DNA of 33,436 nucleotides from an uncultured Bacilli bacterium. GTDB lineage: Bacteria > Bacillota_I > Bacilli_A > RF39 > UBA660. How positions within the stretch are numbered: the first letter of the stretch is position 1; every line of letters begins with the position of its first letter. Positions 17,004-25,567 of the stretch are shown one piece after another. The notes beneath the pieces are model-generated. The model was not told where the DNA came from, ran no database searches, and was given only the letters and a program-made list of their open reading frames with translations. The stretch lies in contig CANRBB010000006.1 of assembly GCA_947628745.1 (NCBI GenBank), forward strand, positions 1 to 33,436, read 5' to 3'. Both the position numbers and the translations under genes were made by a program.

Positions 17004-17016
17004 AAAGTACAACAAA

Positions 17017-17805
17017 CTACATTGAAGCCCCAAACATACTCATCATAGCAATCAATAATATTACCATTACTCCAATACCTGTACAAATAAGCATTGTCAT
17101 TGTTTGCCCTTCCATTTTATTTAAACGCTCTTTATATTTAACTTCACGAGCTTTATTTTGAAGACTTGATACACTTCTCGAAAACATCATAAGTCTATCT
17201 TGCTTTCTTTCTTGTGAACCAATTCCTAAACGATATAATAATCTCATCATTCTCATAGAATCTCTAACTGGATAAGTATTAGCAAATTCCATATAAGGAT
17301 CAACTGAAGCATCACCAGAATTAATTCTTTCTATCATTCTTTTTAGTCCAGGTTTAAATACATCAGGAGCATCATCTATACTTTTTCCTAACGCCACTGG
17401 GACAGTATAATGTTGAACTAATATTTCTAGTCCCTTTAAATAATATGGTAACATTAAATCTATTTCATGCAAATGCGCTTTATAAAAAGAATTAAGTTGC
17501 ATATAAGGTAATTTAAACATTCCATAAAATATTACTACTACTAAAACTAAATTTAAAACACTAAAATCTCCTAAAAACAAAACCATAAATATAACTGCTA
17601 CAATTATGGCATTAGAGACTCTCTTTTGAAATAACACATCAACATCAACATTGTCACCATACTTAGCATATAATAAAAATTCATAATTATCTTCTTTCAA
17701 TAATTTAAAAGCCTTATCATTATCAATCATGAATTTTTTAGTATCAATAGTTTTATTATAGATAAGTACCCCCAAGATAAGAGCTATAACTATAATTATT
17801 TCCAT
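17017..17805 (-). CDS. tadC: TadC-like pilus assembly inner-membrane protein
   Basis: 262 aa, T2SSF-like: LPYYLKGLEILVQHYTVPVALGKSIDDAP..., C-terminal TM; adjacent to TadB. Confidence 0.8.
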   Translation of the reverse strand: MEIIIVIALILGVLIYNKTIDTKKFMIDNDKAFKLLKEDNYEFLLYAKYGDNVDVDVLFQKRVSNAIIVAVIFMVLFLGDFSVLNLVLVVVIFYGMFKLPYMQLNSFYKAHLHEIDLMLPYYLKGLEILVQHYTVPVALGKSIDDAPDVFKPGLKRMIERINSGDASVDPYMEFANTYPVRDSMRMMRLLYRLGIGSQERKQDRLMMFSRSVSSLQNKAREVKYKERLNKMEGQTMTMLICTGIGVMVILLIAMMSMFGASM

Positions 17806-18698
17806 TATTCAGCACCTACATTCTCATTATAATATCGTTCTCCTTTTAACAAGAAATATGTATTAATGATTAGAATACCATGTAATAAAAGTTTTACGTA
17901 CCATGCATCTAACATTGCAATATAAGACTCTTTTCCAAGTAAGAATTGAACCAATAAACATAATACATATAACATCATACCAAACTGTAAGAACTTCCTA
18001 TGAAAGTTTTGTCTATCTATTCTATCACGATAAACTCCCTCAACTAATGTATCTATATCAAGTTGCATTTGTTCCAAACTATCTGCACTATTTTGAGCAC
18101 CCTCTTTAGTAATCTGTAAAAACAATTGATGCATATTCTTAACAATGTAATATGGATATAGTCTGTTAAAATATTCTACTGATTCATCTATACTACCATT
18201 TTTATAAGCAAGTTCTATAACACGATCAACATCTCCTGCCACAGGATCATCTAACAAACCTGACTCCCTAACTCCTTCTAACGATTTAACGAAAGATTGG
18301 GTAGTAGCAAATTCCATTATAGTATTACTGGTATAAACTTGCACTTGCTCAAAGATAAACTCACTATATATTCTTTTACATCGCAGAAACGATAAATAAG
18401 GTACTAAGGAAATTGCTGCAAGTACATAAATAATACTAACTATTAAGTTGTAGAAATATAAATATGAAATAACTGCCGCAAATATTCCTAAAAAAGCAGC
18501 CTGCATTAAATACTGTCTAGCACTAAACTCCTGTCCTAACTCCTTTGTCTTTTCACGTACCTTTTTATATGAATAAGGAGCAAATTTATCATAAAGAACC
18601 GCCACTTGATCATTAATAAATCTACCCACATTTTGGCCTTTATAATTTCTATACAACATAATTAATATCGCAATTATTAATAAAATTATTAATTCCAT
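17805..18698 (-). CDS. tadB: TadB-like pilus assembly inner-membrane protein
   Basis: 297 aa, T2SSF-like: FIFEQVQVYTSNTIMEFATTQSFVKSLEGV...; N- and C-terminal TMs. Confidence 0.8.
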   Translation of the reverse strand: MELIILLIIAILIMLYRNYKGQNVGRFINDQVAVLYDKFAPYSYKKVREKTKELGQEFSARQYLMQAAFLGIFAAVISYLYFYNLIVSIIYVLAAISLVPYLSFLRCKRIYSEFIFEQVQVYTSNTIMEFATTQSFVKSLEGVRESGLLDDPVAGDVDRVIELAYKNGSIDESVEYFNRLYPYYIVKNMHQLFLQITKEGAQNSADSLEQMQLDIDTLVEGVYRDRIDRQNFHRKFLQFGMMLYVLCLLVQFLLGKESYIAMLDAWYVKLLLHGILIINTYFLLKGERYYNENVGAE

Positions 18699-18711
18699 AT
18701 TTTACTCCTTT

Positions 18712-20292
18712 CTACATGCCTTGACTACCTACCGTAGGATTACCACTAACAGTATCAAAATCCATTCCATCAAGTAAATTGTTCATATCAACATTTATTA
18801 AAGTATTAGTAGTTGGCACATCATTACTATTTACAATGCCATTATTATTTGAAATAACATTAGATGAGTTAATCTCAGCACTATTCTCACCATTAATTGG
18901 AGTACTATTATTAGCTACTACACCAGGCATAAAAGAAGTAGTATCACTCTTTACCTCTGGATTATTTAAGATAGTATCATTAACTTGTACAGAATTTTGT
19001 GTAGAAGTATCAGTTGGTACATCATTTTTTACACCTGTATTATTTACGGTAGTATCATTAACCTGCACAGAATCTTGTGTAGGAACACCAATTGGTGCAT
19101 CACTAGCCTGTACAAAATTTTGCGTAGGATTAATAGCTTGTACACCATCAATTTGTGAACTATTATCATCTTGTGTATTATCTTCTGCTACCATATCACT
19201 ACTAATATCATCTTCAAAAGGTTTATCAGACAAACCCTTAGTAATATTAGTAATATCAATATTTTGATTTTCTAAATACTCTATCAAATGTGGACTAGGT
19301 TTATACATTACTGGCTCTTTATCAAATACTTTTCGATAAATAGTATTTGATTGACATTTGTTATTTTCATCTACATAAAACTCGGTAACTTCATCAACTT
19401 CACGGTGAAATTTACCATATTTTTTACTATAATAAGCCTTAATATGTACACCCAATTGAATATAACGATAGATTGTTGTCAGGAATTGATCAACATCAAG
19501 ATCTGTTTCCATCAAACTATATAAACGATACGGAATAGCACTTGCCTTATCAGCATGAATTGTAGATAAAATATTATGTCCTGACGAAATTGAATTACGT
19601 ACAGCTGAAACAGCTTCAGCACTACGTACTTCTGAAAGCAAAATCCATTTAGGATTTTGCCTCATACACGTAACCAAAACATCAGAATAACTAGCCACAT
19701 TATTAGTTTTCATAGCCACTATATCTCTATTAGGAAATATTTTATCTAAATGTAACTCTAGTGTATCCTCAATAGTTATTATTTTTTCATTTTCTTTAGT
19801 ATGACTAGCTAAATACTTTACAAATTCAGTTTTTCCAGAACCAGTTTCACCACAAACAATTATATTACAGTGTCCCTCTACACATTTAATTAAAATATCA
19901 TGTATATCAGCTGTAAAATAATCATCTTCTAATAGCTTTTCTTTTTTTAATCTAATCTTAGCCGGCGTCTTACGCAAAACACAAGCTATTCCATTAGTTG
20001 CAATCGACTGATGCACAAAGTTTAAACGCAATTCACTACTTTCAGCATCTAGAAATGGTTTAGCATTATTAAAGGTAGTTCCCATAACATTAGAACACTG
20101 AAAAGCAAGCTTTTCCATAAACTCTTGGGTACAGGCTGGAACCTCAACACGGATAGAACCCTGAGTTAAAGAACGAATCCAAATTTGTCCACCATTACAA
20201 TAAGAAATATCTGTTATATCATCATTATCCAGTAAAGGCTTTAAAGGGCCAAAATCGAGTTTATCAAATATATTCTCATTCATTTTACCCAC
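18712..20292 (-). CDS. tadA: TadA/CpaF-like secretion ATPase with Asn/Thr-rich C-terminal extension
   Basis: CGETGSGKTEFVKYLASH (Walker A), IITIEDTLELHL, CMRQNPKWILLSEVRSAEAVSAVRNSISSGHNILSTIHAD. ~170-aa low-complexity tail. Start possibly M4 (20283). Confidence 0.92.
   Translation of the reverse strand: MGKMNENIFDKLDFGPLKPLLDNDDITDISYCNGGQIWIRSLTQGSIRVEVPACTQEFMEKLAFQCSNVMGTTFNNAKPFLDAESSELRLNFVHQSIATNGIACVLRKTPAKIRLKKEKLLEDDYFTADIHDILIKCVEGHCNIIVCGETGSGKTEFVKYLASHTKENEKIITIEDTLELHLDKIFPNRDIVAMKTNNVASYSDVLVTCMRQNPKWILLSEVRSAEAVSAVRNSISSGHNILSTIHADKASAIPYRLYSLMETDLDVDQFLTTIYRYIQLGVHIKAYYSKKYGKFHREVDEVTEFYVDENNKCQSNTIYRKVFDKEPVMYKPSPHLIEYLENQNIDITNITKGLSDKPFEDDISSDMVAEDNTQDDNSSQIDGVQAINPTQNFVQASDAPIGVPTQDSVQVNDTTVNNTGVKNDVPTDTSTQNSVQVNDTILNNPEVKSDTTSFMPGVVANNSTPINGENSAEINSSNVISNNNGIVNSNDVPTTNTLINVDMNNLLDGMDFDTVSGNPTVGSQGM
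18973..19127. repeat. Imperfect repeats in the tadA tail
   Basis: AGTATCATTAACTTGTACAGAATTTTGTGTAG at 18973-19004 and a 29/32-identical copy at 19051-19082; a degenerate third copy ends at 19127. Confidence 0.75.
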
Positions 20293-20317
20293 TTCCTATC
20301 CTTTTTATTTTTATTCT

Positions 20318-21115
20318 TTATTCTGCATAAACAGTATTATCATTAATAAATTTCTTAAGTGACTCACTACTCAAATCTAAATCTCCTGGTTTAGATTTTA
20401 AACTTTCAGCAGTAGGTACAGGTAACAATTCAGTTTCAAATGTACCTAAATACTCAGCTTTTTTAAGAAGTAAATAATATTCTTGTGGAACAGCGAATAT
20501 TAATTGAGATGGTACACTATTTTCTTCTACATTAGAAAATACATTTTTACCATTACTATCTCTAACTGCTAAAACTTTAACATTTTCAAGTAATTTACCA
20601 AAGGTTACTTTACTTGTTTCTACTGTATCACCATTTTGTATTCTAAGTGATGCTTTCAAATAAACATCTATATAATTACCAGGATAAATAGAATTACTAT
20701 AAGTTGTTTCCATATTAACTGCCATATAGTACAATACATATCCCTTAGGATATTTCAATATAATATTAGCAGGTAATTGTTCTTCTTCACAAACAGCTCT
20801 TTTATAAAATAAACTACCCTCTGGAATAACTGAGTCAGCCATTGTATACATTCCAACAACACTCTGTTTATCTCTTATAACATCACCTTTTAACATTGAA
20901 GGTGGTACATCTGTAACATCAACCATATCTTCGGTTATTTCTGTACCTGCATTAATAGTATTAATAGCGTAGGGAACTGAAATTGGGTTAGTAGCTGATC
21001 TAACACGCCAATTATACCCAATATAAAGTACTACTACTGCTAAAATAACTCCTAAGAAAGTAACAGTATTTTTATTAGTAAGAAATTTCTTTAGCCCTGT
21101 TTTCATATTATTCAT
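20318..21115 (-). CDS. cpaB: CpaB/RcpC-like SAF-domain pilus assembly protein
   Basis: 265 aa, N-terminal TM; VPYAINTINAGTEITEDMVDVTDVPPSMLKGDVIRDKQSVVGMY...GSLFYKRAV; IYPGNYIDVYL. Confidence 0.85.
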   Translation of the reverse strand: MNNMKTGLKKFLTNKNTVTFLGVILAVVVLYIGYNWRVRSATNPISVPYAINTINAGTEITEDMVDVTDVPPSMLKGDVIRDKQSVVGMYTMADSVIPEGSLFYKRAVCEEEQLPANIILKYPKGYVLYYMAVNMETTYSNSIYPGNYIDVYLKASLRIQNGDTVETSKVTFGKLLENVKVLAVRDSNGKNVFSNVEENSVPSQLIFAVPQEYYLLLKKAEYLGTFETELLPVPTAESLKSKPGDLDLSSESLKKFINDNTVYAE

Positions 21116-21135
21116 AATTTAGCCTCCCCTCTTTT

Positions 21136-21603
21136 CTATTCATTACTACTATAAGAAGAACTAGTTTTGTTATTTTTACTTGAGAAATTAGTAACAAACG
21201 TATCCTCACCATTAATAGATTCTATTATCATATCCACACTAGTTGTAATATCTGTCGCCTCACTACTATCAGCTGTATTACTCTTAGACGTAACTTTAAC
21301 ACTTACTTTAGGAGGAGTTTCATTTAAATCATAGAAATCAATATCATAATCACGTGTTCCATCAACACCATCAGCAAAGCGACGTACAAAATTTTCTACA
21401 AATCTTTCTTTATCCATTCTTACTAAACCATAAGAACTATAAAATCCATAATCAATAGCATCATTCATAGCCGCTTCTGTTGTATCTTTTAATAAATAAT
21501 AATCAAGCTCAGACCCAGTTTGCTGTGAAGTAACCATATTTACTGCAAAGAAACCGAGTACAGCCATAATTATAACGCCAATTAACAACACTGGTTTGTT
21601 CAT
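21136..21603 (-). CDS. Tad-cluster single-TM protein, pilin-like topology
   Basis: 155 aa; N-terminal TM then LDYYLLKDTTEAAMNDAIDYGFYSSYGLVRMDKERFVENFVRRFADG. Confidence 0.65.
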   Translation of the reverse strand: MNKPVLLIGVIIMAVLGFFAVNMVTSQQTGSELDYYLLKDTTEAAMNDAIDYGFYSSYGLVRMDKERFVENFVRRFADGVDGTRDYDIDFYDLNETPPKVSVKVTSKSNTADSSEATDITTSVDMIIESINGEDTFVTNFSSKNNKTSSSYSSNE

Positions 21604-21606
21604 AAA

Positions 21607-24600
21607 TTAAGCTCCCTCCTTAAGTTTAGGACAAGTGGACTCTGCACTAACATAAGTAGCTAAAGTGTCGCATGTACCACTTTTCATATTATTACATGTA
21701 TGATTATTAGGGCCTGTATACGAACTAATATACTTTCTATTTGATAGAAAATTACTCTTATAAAACTTAATATTATTATCAGCTTTATAATAAGTGTCCT
21801 CGCCCAATCCCTCAGAATAATCCTTATTTTTAAAATCATTTCTAATATTTTTGATATTAGTTTTAGTTAAGCTAATATGAAAATCCACTTCTGTCTTATC
21901 AGAATAAACCTTTTCTCCCTGAGATTGTATCTTAGTAATCAAAGCCGTGGGTGTAACTGGATAGCCTTGTATTTTTAAGTTAGTAGCATCACAACTCCAA
22001 TTATAACCTACACTACGGCCAGTTACTGAAGAGTTAGCCATTTTAGTAGCTGAACTCTTCTTACTAGCATAGTTTAATTTTGTTAATTTTGTATCTTTTT
22101 CTATTTCTTTAGTACTACTTGTACCTGTTGTCTTTGTATCAGCTTTAGGTGGGAATAATTGATCTAATGCTGCAGCTTTTGTATCGAAGTTTGTAATAAT
22201 ATTTTTATCGCAATCTTCACCCTTACATTCGTCAACCGTTGGACCACAATTTCCGCCAACACAATCGGTTGGACAATCTCCAGATGGACATGAGTTATCT
22301 TGACCAACTGCATAGAAACACTCGATACCAACATCCCAATTTAAGTAACCAAAGTCACCAATATCAGCTAAAATGTTATAAATTCCATTATAATGATTAT
22401 ATTCAGTATTAGTTGAATCTTTTTTCTTAGTAACATCTATTGTAGACTTTTTAGCCTCATCTCTTTGGTAAACTTGATCCCAAATCCACCAACTCTTATT
22501 AACTTCTTTAGCATTTAAAGGTACACAATATTGACCATTTTTATATGTATAGAAGTCTTCATCTTCTTTACTAACACCAAATTCAACAGAACCTGTCTTA
22601 TTATTAACATAGCTACCAGGGAAACTTAATACAGTCTTATAATCATCTGTTTTATTATCACTACCATTTGCACAAACACCAGATACTTCTTTGGTAATAA
22701 TGTTATCTTTACTATCTCTTGTAACTTTAGTCTTCTTATCATTTGTTTCTGTCCAAGATTCACAAGTTTTACTATCTTCACCTAACTTACAAGTCTTTAT
22801 TTCACCTGTACTATTATTAACAGTCATTTTATATGTAGCTGTATCAGTATTACATGTAGCTTTAGCTTCACATCCTGCAATAGCATCTTTATATGCCTCT
22901 AAATCTTTCAAATAATTTTCATATCTACTTTGATATTTACCTGATAGTCCATCAGGAGCAACATCATTCAAATAACCTTCACAAGTATCAACCTCATACT
23001 CACATTTATCATTGCAATTAGAATTTGCATAATGATTATATCCCAATTTTACTCCAACATCATTTGCAGTATAGCTCCACTTATTTAAATTATCTGATCT
23101 ACACGTATTATCATTTGTAGGACAATAATCCCATGCACTACCATACACTTGACCATTTCCAACAGTTCTTAATGTTGAATTATAAGATAAGAAATAGAAT
23201 CTTGAATAATCGTTCCAATGACATCCTTTAATAGTTGGAATTGTCTTACCATCCAAAGTAGGTGAACTGCTATCTTTATTATATGAATGCCATACTATAT
23301 TATTATTTGCATCACTTGTGTAATAACCACCAAAGTAACTTGTTTTTCTATAACCATCATAAACGTTTGCACCTTCATTTGCATTAGCCTTAGTTTGATT
23401 ACACCATGCTTGATTTCCACTAAAGGCCATCTTTAATATAGCATCTTCACTCAATGGTAAAGAAAGTTTTAACTTAGTCTTTTTATTTTTACCATATACT
23501 TTATTATAACATTTATTAATACATGACTGAGAATATTTTCCACCATCACAACTAGTTATACAGCTGTCAAATTGATCATTAGGACCTGCTTGTCCAGAGA
23601 AACCAACTTGATTATTGTCACAATATACTGCTGGCTCACATAAACCATAATCTTCTAGTTTTGGTGCTGAAGAATTTCCACCGCCTTCTCCCCCATTCAA
23701 TTGAGCAGAACAAGTAACTTTACTTTGTATTTGAACTTCATATTCAAAGCACATACCTGCTTTTACAGCAACTGGTGGCCCATAAGTAACCGTAACTTCC
23801 TCTACACACTTTACAGAACAAACATCAACATTAGTTTCTGTACCAGGATTGTAATGGAAGGTAGCTTTACCTTGATAGGCCTCAGTTTCTGCATAGAAAT
23901 TTCTTACATTCTTTTTAACATTATCTAAAAAAGCATCACATGTAAGATCTATCTTTTTATTAGGATCAAGCTTCACAAAGCCATCATTAACATGATTAGG
24001 TAATGTCTCAGAGAATTTAGTAGCATTACTAGTAGCAATTACAACTTCAGCCACCTTATAAATTCTTTCTAAAACCCATTCTTCTGGATAAATTTGTTGT
24101 ACCGTGCTTTGGAAACAATAAGACATTAAATTTTGGAAATTATTATCTCCTACACCATTAGCGCTTACATTAGCATAAGTATAATCAGTTAGAAGTTTAG
24201 CATACTTAGTTCCAACATCACTTGAAGTCAATTGTCCATTTAAATACTTATAACACATACCACCTGCACTTACTGATGGATTAGGAACAGCATCTTTAGC
24301 CTTAGATCCAAATCTATACTGTGCTTCAACTGTATATGTGTTTTTACAATCATATTTATCCTTATTCTTTGTTACTGAATAATTATCAACTAAAACAGCT
24401 TCCAAATCAATAATTACATCAAAACTACCAGTATAACCTGTTGAAACAACAATTTGTTCGCCTGCTTTATATTCTTTATCTATAAGAGGATTGTCAGTAT
24501 CATGATTTTTATACACTTTAACACTAAATGTAGGTGTCTTGTTATTTTCACTAACAATAGTAAACGTAACTGTCGAATTATCTTTACTTTTTTCCTTCTT

Positions 24601-24768
24601 TACTTGAAATTCATCACTAAGTTTACTATTACAAACATCACAAGCCTCTTTATTTTCATCTGAATTACAATCAACAAGCTCTGCTGCTTTTACGTTAAGG
24701 CAATTCATTAACAAAAATATAGCTATTATGCTTAAAAAATATTTACCCCAACTTTTATGCTTTTTCAT
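21607..24768 (-). CDS. Large Cys-rich secreted protein (pilus-associated or adhesin candidate)
   Basis: 1056-aa ORF; signal peptide KYFLSIIAIFLLMNCLNVKAA; many Cys pairs (CPSGDCPTDCVGGNCGPTVDECKGEDC). Start set to M4 after AAGGAG. Confidence 0.7.
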   Translation of the reverse strand: MKKHKSWGKYFLSIIAIFLLMNCLNVKAAELVDCNSDENKEACDVCNSKLSDEFQVKKEKSKDNSTVTFTIVSENNKTPTFSVKVYKNHDTDNPLIDKEYKAGEQIVVSTGYTGSFDVIIDLEAVLVDNYSVTKNKDKYDCKNTYTVEAQYRFGSKAKDAVPNPSVSAGGMCYKYLNGQLTSSDVGTKYAKLLTDYTYANVSANGVGDNNFQNLMSYCFQSTVQQIYPEEWVLERIYKVAEVVIATSNATKFSETLPNHVNDGFVKLDPNKKIDLTCDAFLDNVKKNVRNFYAETEAYQGKATFHYNPGTETNVDVCSVKCVEEVTVTYGPPVAVKAGMCFEYEVQIQSKVTCSAQLNGGEGGGNSSAPKLEDYGLCEPAVYCDNNQVGFSGQAGPNDQFDSCITSCDGGKYSQSCINKCYNKVYGKNKKTKLKLSLPLSEDAILKMAFSGNQAWCNQTKANANEGANVYDGYRKTSYFGGYYTSDANNNIVWHSYNKDSSSPTLDGKTIPTIKGCHWNDYSRFYFLSYNSTLRTVGNGQVYGSAWDYCPTNDNTCRSDNLNKWSYTANDVGVKLGYNHYANSNCNDKCEYEVDTCEGYLNDVAPDGLSGKYQSRYENYLKDLEAYKDAIAGCEAKATCNTDTATYKMTVNNSTGEIKTCKLGEDSKTCESWTETNDKKTKVTRDSKDNIITKEVSGVCANGSDNKTDDYKTVLSFPGSYVNNKTGSVEFGVSKEDEDFYTYKNGQYCVPLNAKEVNKSWWIWDQVYQRDEAKKSTIDVTKKKDSTNTEYNHYNGIYNILADIGDFGYLNWDVGIECFYAVGQDNSCPSGDCPTDCVGGNCGPTVDECKGEDCDKNIITNFDTKAAALDQLFPPKADTKTTGTSSTKEIEKDTKLTKLNYASKKSSATKMANSSVTGRSVGYNWSCDATNLKIQGYPVTPTALITKIQSQGEKVYSDKTEVDFHISLTKTNIKNIRNDFKNKDYSEGLGEDTYYKADNNIKFYKSNFLSNRKYISSYTGPNNHTCNNMKSGTCDTLATYVSAESTCPKLKEGA

Positions 24769-25549
24769 TTTCACCATCTCCTTCCATAGTTTTCTTAATT
24801 TCTTTATAGCTGTCTTTTTCTTTTACACTATAATTTCTAATTCTTTCATCATCTCTTACTAACCTCGCTTCTACTATCATATTAGTATGAGTATTACCAA
24901 AGAATCTCGTACAAGTAACTAAAGTAATAATTTTATCACTTCCGTCTACATCTATATCAAAATCAAAATAACTATTATTTTTAGCTTTTTCAATATACTT
25001 TTCTCTTTCATCTTCATTCATATATTCATCATATTTAAAATCGTCACTCTCATCCATATAAACTGCATATATTTTATATAGATAATTATGATTATTAATA
25101 GTATATTGAACATACTTATTCTTTTTCACAAAATCATAATTTAAAAAACTAGGTAAATTTTCAAAATCATTAAATTCTTTTTTATTTATTAATGGTTTAC
25201 TTGATACATTTCTAATATTATGTCCAAAAACCACTACCCTACTATTTAATACTTTTGAATAACTATTAGTCCAAACATAATCAACCCCTAAAGAATCTAA
25301 ATCTGCACTTTCTTGATTTTGCATTACCGGATAATCTATGTTAGTACCTTGTACTTTTAACCATGCCATCACTGGATAATCTTTTTTTACAGCACTTTTT
25401 ACATCCGTAGTTCTATCTACAAGGACATAATGAGGAGTAACATAGTTATATATAAGAAGTCCTAGAAAAGTCAGTATCAGGACAAGTAATAAGCTAAACG
25501 TTGCGAGTACTTTTGCATTTTTTGTTTTCTTTTTATTTTTTTTCTTCAT
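24755..25549 (-). CDS. Class B-type sortase
   Basis: 264 aa, N-terminal TM; VMAWLKVQGTNIDYPVMQ, VVVFGHNIRN, KIITLVTCTRFFGNTHTNMIVEARLV. Confidence 0.88.
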   Translation of the reverse strand: MKKKNKKKTKNAKVLATFSLLLVLILTFLGLLIYNYVTPHYVLVDRTTDVKSAVKKDYPVMAWLKVQGTNIDYPVMQNQESADLDSLGVDYVWTNSYSKVLNSRVVVFGHNIRNVSSKPLINKKEFNDFENLPSFLNYDFVKKNKYVQYTINNHNYLYKIYAVYMDESDDFKYDEYMNEDEREKYIEKAKNNSYFDFDIDVDGSDKIITLVTCTRFFGNTHTNMIVEARLVRDDERIRNYSVKEKDSYKEIKKTMEGDGENEKA

Positions 25550-25567
25550 ACTATCTTACTCCTACCA

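Noticed and set aside
18779-19267. 162-aa plus-strand ORF
   Set aside because: Antisense to the low-complexity repeat tail of tadA; no RBS-supported start; composition is a by-product of the repeats.
22691-24663. Plus-strand ORFs 22691..22915, 23701..23928, 24454..24663
   Set aside because: Antisense to the 1056-aa Cys-rich gene; short, no RBS, no domain.
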